Source: Paracoccus caeni (GTDB lineage Bacteria; Pseudomonadota; Alphaproteobacteria; Rhodobacterales; Rhodobacteraceae). From it: 64,000 bases of DNA. The position numbers and the translations under genes are program-made. The number at the start of each line of letters is the position of its first letter. Within the stretch, counting starts at the first letter, position 1. Below the pieces are notes generated by a model. The model ran no database searches. It worked only from the letters and a program-made list of their open reading frames with translations, and was not told the origin of the DNA. Where the stretch lies: the NCBI RefSeq assembly GCF_016629665.1, contig NZ_JAEPRQ010000001.1, forward strand, positions 992,001 to 1,056,000, read 5' to 3'. Positions 53,520 through 61,997 of this stretch are shown here, in pieces.

Positions 53520-54375
53520 CGGTGAACCGTGGCAACATTGCCGAAAAGTCGCGCCCCTGACCGCCTTCTTCCTCGACAAAGACGCGATAAAGCTCGCGGG
53601 CAAGCGCACCCATCGGCGTGTCCGCGCCCGCCGATTGCGCCGCCGATTGCGACAGTGTCAGGTCTTTCAGCATCAATTCAGACGCGAAACCGGGTTTGTA
53701 ATCATTGTCCGCAGGCGATTTCGGGCCGATGCCGGGGGCCGGGCAATAGGCATTCATGCTCCAGCTATAGCCCGACGAGGTGGACACCACGTCGAACATC
53801 TTCTGCCGGTCCAGCCCAAGCTTGTCCGCCAGCGCAAAGGCCTCGCAGGTGGCGATCATGGTGACGCCAAGGATCATGTTGTTGCAGATCTTGGCCGATT
53901 GTCCCGCGCCCGAGGCTCCGCAATAGACCGTCTTCTGCCCCATGATGTCAAAGAGCGGCTGGACCTTGGTGAATTCGTCCTCACCGCCGCCGACCATGAA
54001 GGTCAGCGTGCCCGCCTGCGCCCCGCCGATCCCGCCGGATACGGGCGCGTCCAGCGCGCCAAGCCCGGCCTCATGGGCCAGCCGCGCCACCTCGCGGGCG
54101 CTGTCCACATCGACGGTCGAACAATCGCAGAGCACCGCGCCGGGTTGCATCGCCGGGATCGCCTCGGCAGCGACCGAGCGCAGGATACGGCCATTCGGCA
54201 GCATGGTGATGACCACATCCGCGCCCGTCGCGGCCTCTGCGCTGCTGGCGGCCTTGGTCACGCCCTCGGGCATCGGGGCGGCCATGTCGAAACCTGCTAC
54301 CTCATGCCCGGCCTTGGCCAGATTGGCGGCCATCGGCCCGCCCATATTCCCCAGACCGATGAATCCGATTTTCAT
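53506..54375 (-). CDS. mmsB: 3-hydroxyisobutyrate dehydrogenase
   Basis: NAD-dependent dehydrogenase (289 aa) that oxidises 3-hydroxyisobutyrate to methylmalonate semialdehyde in valine degradation. Cofactor motif GFIGLGNMGGPMAANLAKAG, the substrate segment DAPVSGGIGGA and the catalytic Lys in GAGQSAKICNNMIL are all in place. It overlaps the upstream hydrolase gene by 4 bases (ATGA). It is third gene of a minus-strand operon of three consecutive valine steps. Confidence 0.95.
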   Translation of the reverse strand: MKIGFIGLGNMGGPMAANLAKAGHEVAGFDMAAPMPEGVTKAASSAEAATGADVVITMLPNGRILRSVAAEAIPAMQPGAVLCDCSTVDVDSAREVARLAHEAGLGALDAPVSGGIGGAQAGTLTFMVGGGEDEFTKVQPLFDIMGQKTVYCGASGAGQSAKICNNMILGVTMIATCEAFALADKLGLDRQKMFDVVSTSSGYSWSMNAYCPAPGIGPKSPADNDYKPGFASELMLKDLTLSQSAAQSAGADTPMGALARELYRVFVEEEGGQGRDFSAMLPRFTEKNR

Positions 54376-55394
54376 TTCGCGTCCTCCCAGTTCAGTTCCT
54401 GATCACCCAAGGGGGCCAACATCCTGTTCACATGCTTGGGCGATGCATCCGCGCGCCATGCGGGATTGCGATCCTTGTCGATGATCTGGGCGCGCACGCC
54501 CTCGATGAAATCGCCCAGTTCGGTGGCGCGCCAGGTGAAGCGATATTCGCGGCTGAGCGCGTCCTGAATGCGCTGATCGCCCCGCGCGGCGCGGACCATC
54601 ACCAGCCCCGCCGCCATCGACAGCGGAGAGTTGCGGCGGATCGGTTTCAGCATGTCCTCTTCACCGGCCTGTTCGAGCGTCTTGACGATCTCGTCCAGAT
54701 TCTTCCCCCCGAAGGCGGATAGATCGCGGTCGGCCAGTTCCGAGTCCGGGCGTTTCGCGCCCTTGATCGAGGCAGTCTCGCCGGTTTCTTCCAGCTTCGC
54801 GATCAGCGCGGGCCATTCGGCCTCGGGTAGATAGAAATCGGCGAAACCCGCATGTAGCGCATCGCCCGCGCCCATCCGTCCACCGGTCAGCGTCAGATAT
54901 TCTCCAATCCGCCCCGGCGCGCGGGACAGAAGCCATGTCCCGCCGACATCCGGGATGAGACCGATCCCCGATTCCGGCATGGCGATCTGCGAACTGTCAC
55001 CAACGATCCGGTGCGAGGCATGGCCGCCGACGCCCACACCGCCGCCCATGACAAAGCCCTGCATGAAGGCCACGACCGGCTTCGGATAATCGGCAATCGC
55101 CGCGTTCATCAGATATTCGTCACGGAAAAAGTCCCGTCCGATCTGATGATCGCCCGCCAGCCCCCCGCGATAGACGGCGGCAATATCGCCGCCCGCACAG
55201 AAGGCGCGGTCGCCCTTGGCGTCGATGATGACCAGCGCGACATCAGGGTCATGCCGCCATTCGTCCAGCGCCGCGTGCAGATCCAGAGCCATCTGATGGC
55301 TCAGCGCGTTCAGTGCCTGAGGGCGGTTGAAGGTGATGCGGCCTGCGCGGCCGGTCTTGCGGATCAGTAATTCGGGTGCGTTCGGATCGTCCAT
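54372..55394 (-). CDS. 3-hydroxyisobutyryl-CoA hydrolase (enoyl-CoA hydratase/isomerase family)
   Basis: Crotonase-fold thioesterase (340 aa, longer than hydratases at about 260) that frees 3-hydroxyisobutyrate from CoA. It has RAFCAGGDIAAVYRGG, GFVMGGGVGVGGHASHRI and PESGIGLIPDVGGTW as in HIBCH. The C-terminal extension is typical of the hydrolase subgroup. It sits between the acyl-CoA dehydrogenase and mmsB, exactly its place in the pathway. Confidence 0.9.
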   Translation of the reverse strand: MDDPNAPELLIRKTGRAGRITFNRPQALNALSHQMALDLHAALDEWRHDPDVALVIIDAKGDRAFCAGGDIAAVYRGGLAGDHQIGRDFFRDEYLMNAAIADYPKPVVAFMQGFVMGGGVGVGGHASHRIVGDSSQIAMPESGIGLIPDVGGTWLLSRAPGRIGEYLTLTGGRMGAGDALHAGFADFYLPEAEWPALIAKLEETGETASIKGAKRPDSELADRDLSAFGGKNLDEIVKTLEQAGEEDMLKPIRRNSPLSMAAGLVMVRAARGDQRIQDALSREYRFTWRATELGDFIEGVRAQIIDKDRNPAWRADASPKHVNRMLAPLGDQELNWEDAK

Positions 55395-55397
55395 GGC

Positions 55398-56543
55398 TTA
55401 CCCCCGTTCGGCCAGAAGCGCGCGGCCAACGATCAGCCGCATGATTTCATTGGTGCCTTCCAGAATCTGATGAACCCGCAGATCGCGGACGATCTTTTCG
55501 ATCCCGTAATCGGCCAGATAGCCATAACCGCCATGCAGTTGCAGGCATTGATTGGCGACCTCAAAAGCGCGGTCGGTCACATAGAGCTTGGCCATGGCGC
55601 AGAATTTCGTGGCATCGGGCGCGCCTGTATCCAGCTTCCACGCCGCCTGCCGCAGGAAAATCCGCGCCGATTGCAGCGCAGTTTCCATCTCGGCCAGCCG
55701 GAATTGCAGCGCCTGAAACTGATCAATGGATTTGCCGAAGGCCTTGCGCTCGCCCATATAGGCCAGCGTCGCATTCAGCGCCGCCTGCGCCCCGCCAAGC
55801 GCGCCGGCAGAGATGTTCAACCGACCGCCATCCAGCCCGGCCATGGCATAGCTGAAGCCACGCCCTTCCTGTCCCAGCAGGTTGTCTGCGGGGATCACGC
55901 AATCATCGAACTGCACCTGACTGGTGGGCTGAGCACGCCAACCCATCTTGTCCTCAAGCCCGCCAAAGCTGAGACCCGGCGTGCGATCCTCGACGATGAT
56001 GGTGCTGATGCCTTTTGGCCCATCCTCGCCGGTGCGGACCATGACGATATAGGCATCCGAATAGCTGCCGCCCGAAATGAAGGCCTTGGTCCCGTTAAGC
56101 GTCCAGCCATCATCGCCGCGCTGCGCGCGCGTCCGCAAGGCCGCCGCGTCCGAGCCAGAGCCGGGTTCGGTCAGGCAATAGCTGAAGACCTTTTCCATGC
56201 TGCAAAGATCGGGCAGGAAGCGGGCCTTGATCTCGTCGCTGCCGAATTTGTCGATCATGCCGCCGCACATATTGTGGATCGACAGGAACGACCCGACCGA
56301 GGGACAGGCCATGGCCAGTGCCTCGAAAACCAGCGTGGCATCCAGCCGCGACAGGCCAGAGCCGCCATATTCCTCGGCCACATACAGCCCGCCAAAACCA
56401 AGCTGCGCGATTTCGGACCACAGCTCTTTCGGGATCGATCCGTCGGCTTCCCAGGTTCGGGCGAACGGTGCGATACGGCTTTGACCGAAATCGTAAGCCA
56501 TGTCGAAAATTGCCTGCTGTTCTTCGCTGAGTGCGAAATCCAT
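55398..56543 (-). CDS. Isobutyryl-CoA dehydrogenase (acyl-CoA dehydrogenase family)
   Basis: FAD enzyme (381 aa) oxidising branched acyl-CoA to the enoyl-CoA. It shows YCLTEPGSGSDAAALRT (FAD and substrate loop), GLEDKMGWRAQPTSQV and the closing HQILEGTNEIMRLIVGRALL, with the catalytic Glu in LEGTNE. Neighbouring valine-pathway genes and the absence of a leucine-pathway gene support isobutyryl-CoA as substrate; 2-methylbutyryl-CoA may also be used. First gene of the operon, with a purine-rich GGGGAGGG before the ATG. The crotonase that hydrates the product is not in this operon. Confidence 0.9.
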   Translation of the reverse strand: MDFALSEEQQAIFDMAYDFGQSRIAPFARTWEADGSIPKELWSEIAQLGFGGLYVAEEYGGSGLSRLDATLVFEALAMACPSVGSFLSIHNMCGGMIDKFGSDEIKARFLPDLCSMEKVFSYCLTEPGSGSDAAALRTRAQRGDDGWTLNGTKAFISGGSYSDAYIVMVRTGEDGPKGISTIIVEDRTPGLSFGGLEDKMGWRAQPTSQVQFDDCVIPADNLLGQEGRGFSYAMAGLDGGRLNISAGALGGAQAALNATLAYMGERKAFGKSIDQFQALQFRLAEMETALQSARIFLRQAAWKLDTGAPDATKFCAMAKLYVTDRAFEVANQCLQLHGGYGYLADYGIEKIVRDLRVHQILEGTNEIMRLIVGRALLAERG

Positions 56544-56695
56544 GCGCTATCCCTCCCCTGATAATCGCGACCACGCGGGTCTAAGGTGCAAAGTTTTGCG
56601 GGTATGTTGCAAGAGCCGGGGCGGTGCGACATTGGCCGCATCCGCCACCCCTTCGGCTGCGGGCGAGTGCAAAGGACGGGTGTCCATTTTCGCCC

Positions 56696-56725
56696 CGTCA
56701 CAGATCACGACGTCACAGATCACGG
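56696..56725. repeat. 15-bp tandem duplication across the ybdK stop codon
   Basis: CGTCACAGATCACGA (56696-56710) is followed directly by CGTCACAGATCACGG (56711-56725), 14 of 15 positions identical. The second unit contains the stop codon of the YbdK-type gene, so the first repeats the last codons beyond the stop. Confidence 0.7.
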
Positions 56726-57843
56726 CGGAACTCCGTTACCAGATGCGCCACCACGGCCCTCAGCGCCTGATCGTGTGACGCCCCCGCAGCCATCGCGCCT
56801 GCCAGCACCTTGCGCTGTGCCTCGGCTGCGGTGCCGGCCTGCACCATCTCGCGCAGCCGCGCCACTGCGGGCTGGCAGTCCAGCGCGTCGGCATCTTCGG
56901 CGATCAGCTCCAGCCATGTCTCGGCCAGATCGGGGAAGGGGATGATCTCCTCGGCCCCGAAGTCGATCTGGCCCTTGGTGGTGCCGTAACGCACAGCCCG
57001 CCAGCGGTTCTCGCCCAGCAGGAAATTGTCGTAGTGCCGCCAGCGCGCATTTTTCAGCGACAACCGCCACAGCATCCGCGTGGTCGTCTGGATCAGCGCC
57101 GCCAGCGTGATCGTATCATCCAGCCGTGGGCAGGCATCGCAGATCCGCGTTTCCAGCGTCGGGAATTTCGACGAGGGCCGCATGTCCCACCAAATCTTGC
57201 TGCTATCCTCGATAATCTCCAGCCGGGTCAGCGCCTCGACCGAGCGTTCGAATTCGCCCCATCCACCCATTTGCGGCGGCAGGCCGGTGCGGGGCATATC
57301 GCCGAACACCGTGGTCCGGTAAGAGGCAAGCCCGGTATCATCCCCCTGCCAGAACGGGCTGGACGCCGACAGCGCCAGCAACCAGGGCAGGAAATAGCTG
57401 AACTGGTTCATCAGGTCGATCCGCAGCGCCTTGTTGGCGACGCCGACATGGACATGCATTCCGCTGATCAGCATCCGCCGCGCGACACCGCCCATATCGC
57501 GGGAAAGCTGGTTGTAGCGGTCTTTGTCGGTATGCACCTGTTCGCGCCAATCCGCGAAAGGATGGCACGAGGCAGAGATCGGGGCGAGGTCATAGAGGGT
57601 CGCCACCTCGGCCACATTGCCGCGCAGATCCGTCAGCATCTGCCGGGCGTCGACAATATTGGCAGCGACAGGGGTGCCGATCTCGACCTGACAGCGCAGA
57701 AATTCGGGGCTGAAACTGTTGCCCAGTCGGCGCTGGCATTCCTCCATGAAACCGTCGGGCGCGTGGACCAGATCACCGCTGTCGGGATCGACCAGCAGAT
57801 ATTCCTCTTCGATCCCAAGGGTCAGTTCGGGTTCATCGCGCAT
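56713..57843 (-). CDS. ybdK: YbdK-type carboxylate-amine ligase (GCS2 family)
   Basis: ATP-dependent carboxylate-amine ligase (376 aa) of the glutamate-cysteine ligase family 2. It starts with LTLGIEEEYLLVDPDSG, then QVEIGTPVA, HPFADWR, MLISGMHVHVGV and ETRICDACPRLDD, all typical for YbdK; the family has weak glutamate-cysteine ligase activity in E. coli. A GGAGGG lies 5 bases before the ATG. No partner gene nearby; a role in glutathione-like or other amide synthesis is possible. Confidence 0.9.
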   Translation of the reverse strand: MRDEPELTLGIEEEYLLVDPDSGDLVHAPDGFMEECQRRLGNSFSPEFLRCQVEIGTPVAANIVDARQMLTDLRGNVAEVATLYDLAPISASCHPFADWREQVHTDKDRYNQLSRDMGGVARRMLISGMHVHVGVANKALRIDLMNQFSYFLPWLLALSASSPFWQGDDTGLASYRTTVFGDMPRTGLPPQMGGWGEFERSVEALTRLEIIEDSSKIWWDMRPSSKFPTLETRICDACPRLDDTITLAALIQTTTRMLWRLSLKNARWRHYDNFLLGENRWRAVRYGTTKGQIDFGAEEIIPFPDLAETWLELIAEDADALDCQPAVARLREMVQAGTAAEAQRKVLAGAMAAGASHDQALRAVVAHLVTEFRRDL

Positions 57844-58225
57844 GCCAGCCCTCCTGGTTGAACGGAGTTGTCATCGGAGCCCGTAGGATTTAGAGCGTCA
57901 GAAGCTGACGAAAAACTTGCTCCGAATGGCTGAAACGCGCGGGAAAGAGTAATTTTACTGTCACGTTTTCGTGACAATTCTTTTTTGGCTATTTCATGCC
58001 TGCGCATGCAACTTTCAGATGTCGATAATAATATCATGACAAAACCGCAGCTTGTGCGAGTTTGATTGAATCTTCGTGGGGCACACCCGAATTGCGCTCA
58101 ACTGCCGGTAAATTCGATGCAGGCCGTGATATATTCCGGTTGTGAGACTGTCTAAATCGCCAAGTTCCGAAATCTCCGACTGCTGTTAACGATTTATTTA
58201 GTTTGTTAAATGGTCGGGGGTTTAC
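57844..58225 (+). other. 382-bp AT-richer region between ybdK and the VPLPA-CTERM gene
   Basis: No gene seen. It contains a plus-strand terminator-like element (57959-57986), a small inverted repeat CGTCAG-aag-CTGACG (57897-57911), a near-CtrA box TTAA-N7-TTTA (58186-58200) and much lower GC than its surroundings. Promoters for the divergent genes must be here. Confidence 0.4.
57959..57986 (+). terminator. Orphan Rho-independent terminator on the plus strand
   Basis: TGTCACG-tttt-CGTGACA followed by ATTCTTTTTT. No plus-strand gene ends before it: ybdK runs the other way. It could end a small RNA, act as an attenuator in the leader of the next gene, or be an operator palindrome. Confidence 0.6.
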
Positions 58226-58816
58226 GTGACCTGTATAAGAACTTTGGCATGCGCTTCGGCAATTGCCATCGCAGCAAGTTGTGCCGGTGCGGCGACGATT
58301 GATTTCGAAAATGCATCTCTGGGCACTCATACCAACTATGTCGAGGACGGTTTTGTTTTCGACAAACTGCGGATTGTCAGGGGCGCTTGCGCCAATAATC
58401 CGACGAAGCCGTGTGGGGCCGAAAATGCTTTCCGCGACTCGACGATGACCCGTGTGAATGGCGGTGTGTTCGACGTGAAGAACCTGTGGTTCAACATCGT
58501 CAATCCCGCAGCGCCGTTGACGCTGGTTACGGATCGGGGCGAGGCGACCTTCTCGGTCGGCGCCTTCATTGATCAGGTTCTGATCGAACAGGGCAAAGGC
58601 TACACGCTTGATCTGACGAGCTACGCCATCTTCAAGGACGTCAGTTTCCTGAAGATTGTCGATATCACTTTGGGTCAAGCTGGAACCGGACATGGCAAGG
58701 GCAACCTGCGGTTTGACAATATCGAGCTTGCGGTCATGCCTGTGCCGGGCGCCGGAATCCTGCTGCTGGCAGGGCTTGGCGGTTTTGCCGCTTTACGTCG
58801 GCGGCAACGGGCCTGA
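58226..58816 (+). CDS. VPLPA-CTERM sorting-domain protein
   Basis: Exported protein (196 aa). It has a signal peptide (about residues 1-22), a beta-rich middle with two close Cys (RGACANNPTKPCGAE), and the C-terminal sorting tail: VPGAGILLLAGLGGFAALRR, i.e. a Val-Pro-x-Pro-like box, a hydrophobic helix and a basic end. Such tails are recognised by exosortase-type enzymes in Rhodobacteraceae, linking the protein to the envelope or matrix. The start is a GTG with GGGGG before it, so weak translation is possible. Monocistronic with a strong terminator. Confidence 0.83.
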   Translation: MTCIRTLACASAIAIAASCAGAATIDFENASLGTHTNYVEDGFVFDKLRIVRGACANNPTKPCGAENAFRDSTMTRVNGGVFDVKNLWFNIVNPAAPLTLVTDRGEATFSVGAFIDQVLIEQGKGYTLDLTSYAIFKDVSFLKIVDITLGQAGTGHGKGNLRFDNIELAVMPVPGAGILLLAGLGGFAALRRRQRA

Positions 58817-58836
58817 TCGCATTTACATGAGCAAGA

Positions 58837-58866
58837 AAAGAAGGCGGGATATTTCCCGCCTTCTTT
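58837..58866. terminator. Bidirectional terminator between the VPLPA-CTERM gene and mmsA
   Basis: GAAGGCGGGA-tatt-TCCCGCCTTC, a perfect 10-bp stem flanked by AAA and TTT, making it effective for both converging genes. Confidence 0.85.
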
Positions 58867-58878
58867 CGTCTGATCGGA

Positions 58879-60378
58879 TCAATCCATGGCCTTGAAGTTG
58901 AATTCTCCGCCTTCCTTGATCCCCGAGGGCCAGCGCGCGGTGACCGTCTTGGTCCGCGTATAGAAACGGAAAGCATCCGGGCCGTGCTGGTTCAGGTCGC
59001 CGAAGCCGGATTTCTTCCAGCCGCCGAAGGTGTGATAGGCCAGCGGAACCGGGATCGGAACGTTGACGCCGACCATGCCGATATTGATCCGACTGGCGAA
59101 ATCACGGGCGGTGTCGCCGTCGCGGGTATAGATCGCGGTGCCGTTGCCATATTCATGGCTCATCGCCAGCCCGATCGCCTCTTCATAAGAACCGGCGCGG
59201 ACGGTGGACAGGACCGGGCCGAAAATCTCTTTCTTGTAGATGTCCATATCCGGGGTCACCCGGTCGAACAGATGCGGGCCGACGAAGAAGCCGTCCTCGT
59301 ATCCCTGCAGGCTGAAATCGCGACCGTCCAGGACCAGTTCCGCACCCTGATCGATCCCCGACTGAACTAGACGCAGGATGTTTTCTTTCGCAGCAGCGGT
59401 GACGACCGGACCGTAATCCACGTCATTGCCTGCGGTATAAGGGCCGACCTTCAGCTTCTCGATCCGCGGCACCAGCTTTTCGATCAGCGCATCGGCGGTC
59501 TTGTCGCCCACCGGCACCGCGACCGAGATCGCCATGCAGCGTTCGCCCGCCGCACCGTAACCGGCCCCGACCAGCGCATCCGCCGCCTGATCCAGATCGG
59601 CATCGGGCATGATGATCATGTGGTTCTTGGCACCGCCAAAGCATTGTGCCCGCTTGCCGGTCGCTGCCGCGCGCTCATAGATATATTGCGCGATCGGGGT
59701 CGAGCCGACAAAGCCCACCGCCTGAATGACCGGGTTGTCCAGAATGGCATCGACGCTGTCCTTGTCGCCATTGACGACCTGCAGCACGCCATCGGGCAAA
59801 CCAGCCTCTTGCAGCAGTTGCGCCAGCATCAGCGGGACCGAGGGGTCACGCTCGGACGGTTTCAGGATCATCGCATTGCCTGCGGCCAGTGCCGGACCCA
59901 TCTTCCACAGCGGGATCATCGCCGGGAAGTTGAACGGGGTGATCCCCGCCACGACGCCCAGCGGCTGACGCATCGAATACATGTCGATGCCCGGACCGGC
60001 GCTGTCGGTGAACTCACCTTTCAAAAGATGCGGCGCACCGATACAGAACTCGATCACTTCCAGACCGCGCTGAATGTCGCCCTTGGCATCGGGGAAGGTC
60101 TTGCCATGTTCCGAGGACAGAACCTCGGCCATCTTGTCCATGTCGCGGTTGATCAACCGCACGAATTCCATCATCACCCGCGCGCGGCGCTGCGGGTTGG
60201 TGGCGCCCCATTTGATCTGCGCCTTGGCGGCGCTGTCCACGGCGGCGTCAAGCTCGGCCTTGGTGGCCAGCGACAGTTTCGCCTGAACTTCGCCGGTCGC
60301 GGGATTGAAGACATCAGAGAAGCGGCCCGACGTGCCTTTGACTTCCTTGCCATCGATCCAGTGGTGAATCTCGCGCAT
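58879..60378 (-). CDS. mmsA: Methylmalonate-semialdehyde dehydrogenase (CoA-acylating)
   Basis: Aldehyde dehydrogenase-fold enzyme (499 aa) that converts methylmalonate semialdehyde to propionyl-CoA in valine and thymine degradation. It has ITPFNFPAMIPLWKMGPALA, GSTPIAQYIYERA, and the nucleophile Cys in AGERCMAISV; the late PIPVPLAYHTFGGWKKS is characteristic for MmsA. Two ATGs stand in a row; the second (60378) is better spaced (5 bases) from AAGGAGG. It is divergent from a LysR gene. Confidence 0.95.
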   Translation of the reverse strand: MREIHHWIDGKEVKGTSGRFSDVFNPATGEVQAKLSLATKAELDAAVDSAAKAQIKWGATNPQRRARVMMEFVRLINRDMDKMAEVLSSEHGKTFPDAKGDIQRGLEVIEFCIGAPHLLKGEFTDSAGPGIDMYSMRQPLGVVAGITPFNFPAMIPLWKMGPALAAGNAMILKPSERDPSVPLMLAQLLQEAGLPDGVLQVVNGDKDSVDAILDNPVIQAVGFVGSTPIAQYIYERAAATGKRAQCFGGAKNHMIIMPDADLDQAADALVGAGYGAAGERCMAISVAVPVGDKTADALIEKLVPRIEKLKVGPYTAGNDVDYGPVVTAAAKENILRLVQSGIDQGAELVLDGRDFSLQGYEDGFFVGPHLFDRVTPDMDIYKKEIFGPVLSTVRAGSYEEAIGLAMSHEYGNGTAIYTRDGDTARDFASRINIGMVGVNVPIPVPLAYHTFGGWKKSGFGDLNQHGPDAFRFYTRTKTVTARWPSGIKEGGEFNFKAMD

Positions 60379-60453
60379 CATATCCTCCTTGCGTGCTATC
60401 GGCACTGTAGCCTTGCGGAAATGCCGATCAAAGAGGCAAGATGACAAAGAAGT

Positions 60454-60469
60454 TTTGCATTTTCGCAAA
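60454..60469. promoter_or_regulatory. Candidate LysR binding site
   Basis: TTTGC-N6-GCAAA, an inverted repeat of the LysR T-N11-A type, in the divergent region between mmsA and the LysR gene. A regulator bound here would repress its own gene and could activate mmsA. Confidence 0.5.
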
Positions 60470-60480
60470 GGGCAGGGCGG

Positions 60481-61392
60481 ATGGATTGGGACGATCTTCG
60501 CATTTTTCTGGCTGTGGCGCGGGCGGAAAGCCTGTCGGGGGCTGGGCGAAGGCTGGCCATGGACGCCTCGACCATCGGGCGAAGGATCGCGCGGCTTGAA
60601 CAGGCCATCGGCGCGGTTCTCTTTGCAAAAACGCCGCAAGGCTATGCGCTGACGGCCGAGGGCGAGCGGTTGATTGCCCCCGCCGAAGCCACCGAGCAGG
60701 CCGCCGCCGCCGCAAGCGAGGCCACACGAAGCGAGGCTGGTCTGACCGGACAATTGCGCATCGGTGCGCCGGATGGCTGTGCGAATTACCTGCTGCCGCA
60801 GATCGCCCGCGATCTCTGTGCGGCCCATCCGGGACTGGAGGTGCAGATCCTCGCTCTGCCGCGCGTGGTGAACCTGACCAAGCGCGAGGCCGATATGGCC
60901 GTTGCCGTCTCGGCCCCCGATACCGGGCGGCTGGTGGCGCAACGGCTGACCGATTACCGGCTGCATCTTGCAGCGCATCAGGATTATCTGGACCGTCATC
61001 CGCCGATCCGCGACATTGCCGATCTGAAGGGGCACGGGCTGATCGGTTATATCCCCGACATGATTTTTGATCGCGAACTGGATTATCTGTCGGAAACCGG
61101 GACGCAGACGGCTGCGATCACCTCGAATTCGGTGTCGGTGCAGATGCAGGCGATCCGGGCGGGGGCGGGCTTGGGCATCGTGCACGACTTCGCCATTCCC
61201 TTCGCACCCGGCGTGCGTCGGGTGCTGGAGGACAAGATTTCGCTGAAACGCAGCTTCTGGCTGATCCGGCATGCCGATGACCGGGCCTCACGGCGGCTGA
61301 CGCTTCTGGCCGAGCTTGTGGCACAGGCGGTGAGGGCCGAAGTGTCACGCCTTCAGGCGGAAGTTTCGGCTGCACCCCATAGACTGGCTTGA
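60481..61392 (+). CDS. LysR-family transcriptional regulator
   Basis: LTTR (303 aa) with N-terminal winged helix (DWDDLRIFLAVARAESLSGA, then STIGRRIARLEQAIG) and an effector domain (about 90-290). It belongs to the subgroup whose effector domain starts GQLRIGAPDG. It is divergent from mmsA, so control of that gene in response to a valine-pathway intermediate is likely, though unproven. Confidence 0.9.
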   Translation: MDWDDLRIFLAVARAESLSGAGRRLAMDASTIGRRIARLEQAIGAVLFAKTPQGYALTAEGERLIAPAEATEQAAAAASEATRSEAGLTGQLRIGAPDGCANYLLPQIARDLCAAHPGLEVQILALPRVVNLTKREADMAVAVSAPDTGRLVAQRLTDYRLHLAAHQDYLDRHPPIRDIADLKGHGLIGYIPDMIFDRELDYLSETGTQTAAITSNSVSVQMQAIRAGAGLGIVHDFAIPFAPGVRRVLEDKISLKRSFWLIRHADDRASRRLTLLAELVAQAVRAEVSRLQAEVSAAPHRLA

Positions 61393-61449
61393 CGCAACGG
61401 GATTCGCGGCAAGATAATGAAATCAACAACTCGCGAAGGAGGGCGTTCG

Positions 61450-61911
61450 ATGCTGGTCAACCAGTTGCTGTCGATGAAGACCATTTCCGGGAAAGACGGG
61501 ATCGAGTCAGGCTCGATCATCACCATCGCCCCCGACGCGACCTTGGCCGAAGCGGTGCGCCTGCTTTCTGAACGCCGTATCGGCGCGGTGGTTGTCTCGA
61601 CCGATGGCGCGACACCGGAAGGGATCCTGTCCGAACGCGACATCGTGCGCCAGCTTGGCGCGAACGGGCCGGATATCCTGTCCTCGCCGATCAACTCGAT
61701 CATGACCAAGGCGGTGCAGACCTGCACGGCGGGCGAAGATGCGCTGGTGGTTCTGGACCGGATGACCCAAGGCCGCTTTCGTCACATGCCGGTGGTTGAT
61801 GGCGATGGCCGGATGCTGGGCGTCATCTCGATCGGCGATGCGGTCAGCGGTCGGTTGAAGGAACTGGCGGCCGAGAAGGAAGCCCTGACCGGCATGATTA
61901 TGGGCAGCTAG
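61450..61911 (+). CDS. CBS domain protein
   Basis: A 153-aa cytoplasmic protein made of two CBS domains (about residues 15-72 and 80-138), a module that binds adenine nucleotides and senses energy state. Visible marks are PDATLAEAVRLLSERRIGAVVV and GRFRHMPVVDGDGRMLGVIS. AAGGAGG stands just before ATG 61450. No catalytic domain is attached; the partner is unknown. Confidence 0.9.
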   Translation: MLVNQLLSMKTISGKDGIESGSIITIAPDATLAEAVRLLSERRIGAVVVSTDGATPEGILSERDIVRQLGANGPDILSSPINSIMTKAVQTCTAGEDALVVLDRMTQGRFRHMPVVDGDGRMLGVISIGDAVSGRLKELAAEKEALTGMIMGS

Positions 61912-61997
61912 GCCACAGGCATTTTGGGCCACGGCCTTGCAATCCCGTGCGAAATCGGATTTTCCTGCGGGAAAGCCATGTTGAGGGACATGTAGCC

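Noticed and set aside
57959-57976. FNR- or CRP-type operator
   Set aside because: TGTCACG-N4-CGTGACA fits neither TTGAT-N4-ATCAA nor TGTGA-N6-TCACA well; the following T-run makes a terminator the better reading.
60379-61272. N-terminal extension of the mmsA frame across the LysR gene
   Set aside because: The extension is antisense to a clear LysR gene; mmsA has an excellent ribosome-binding site at its normal start.
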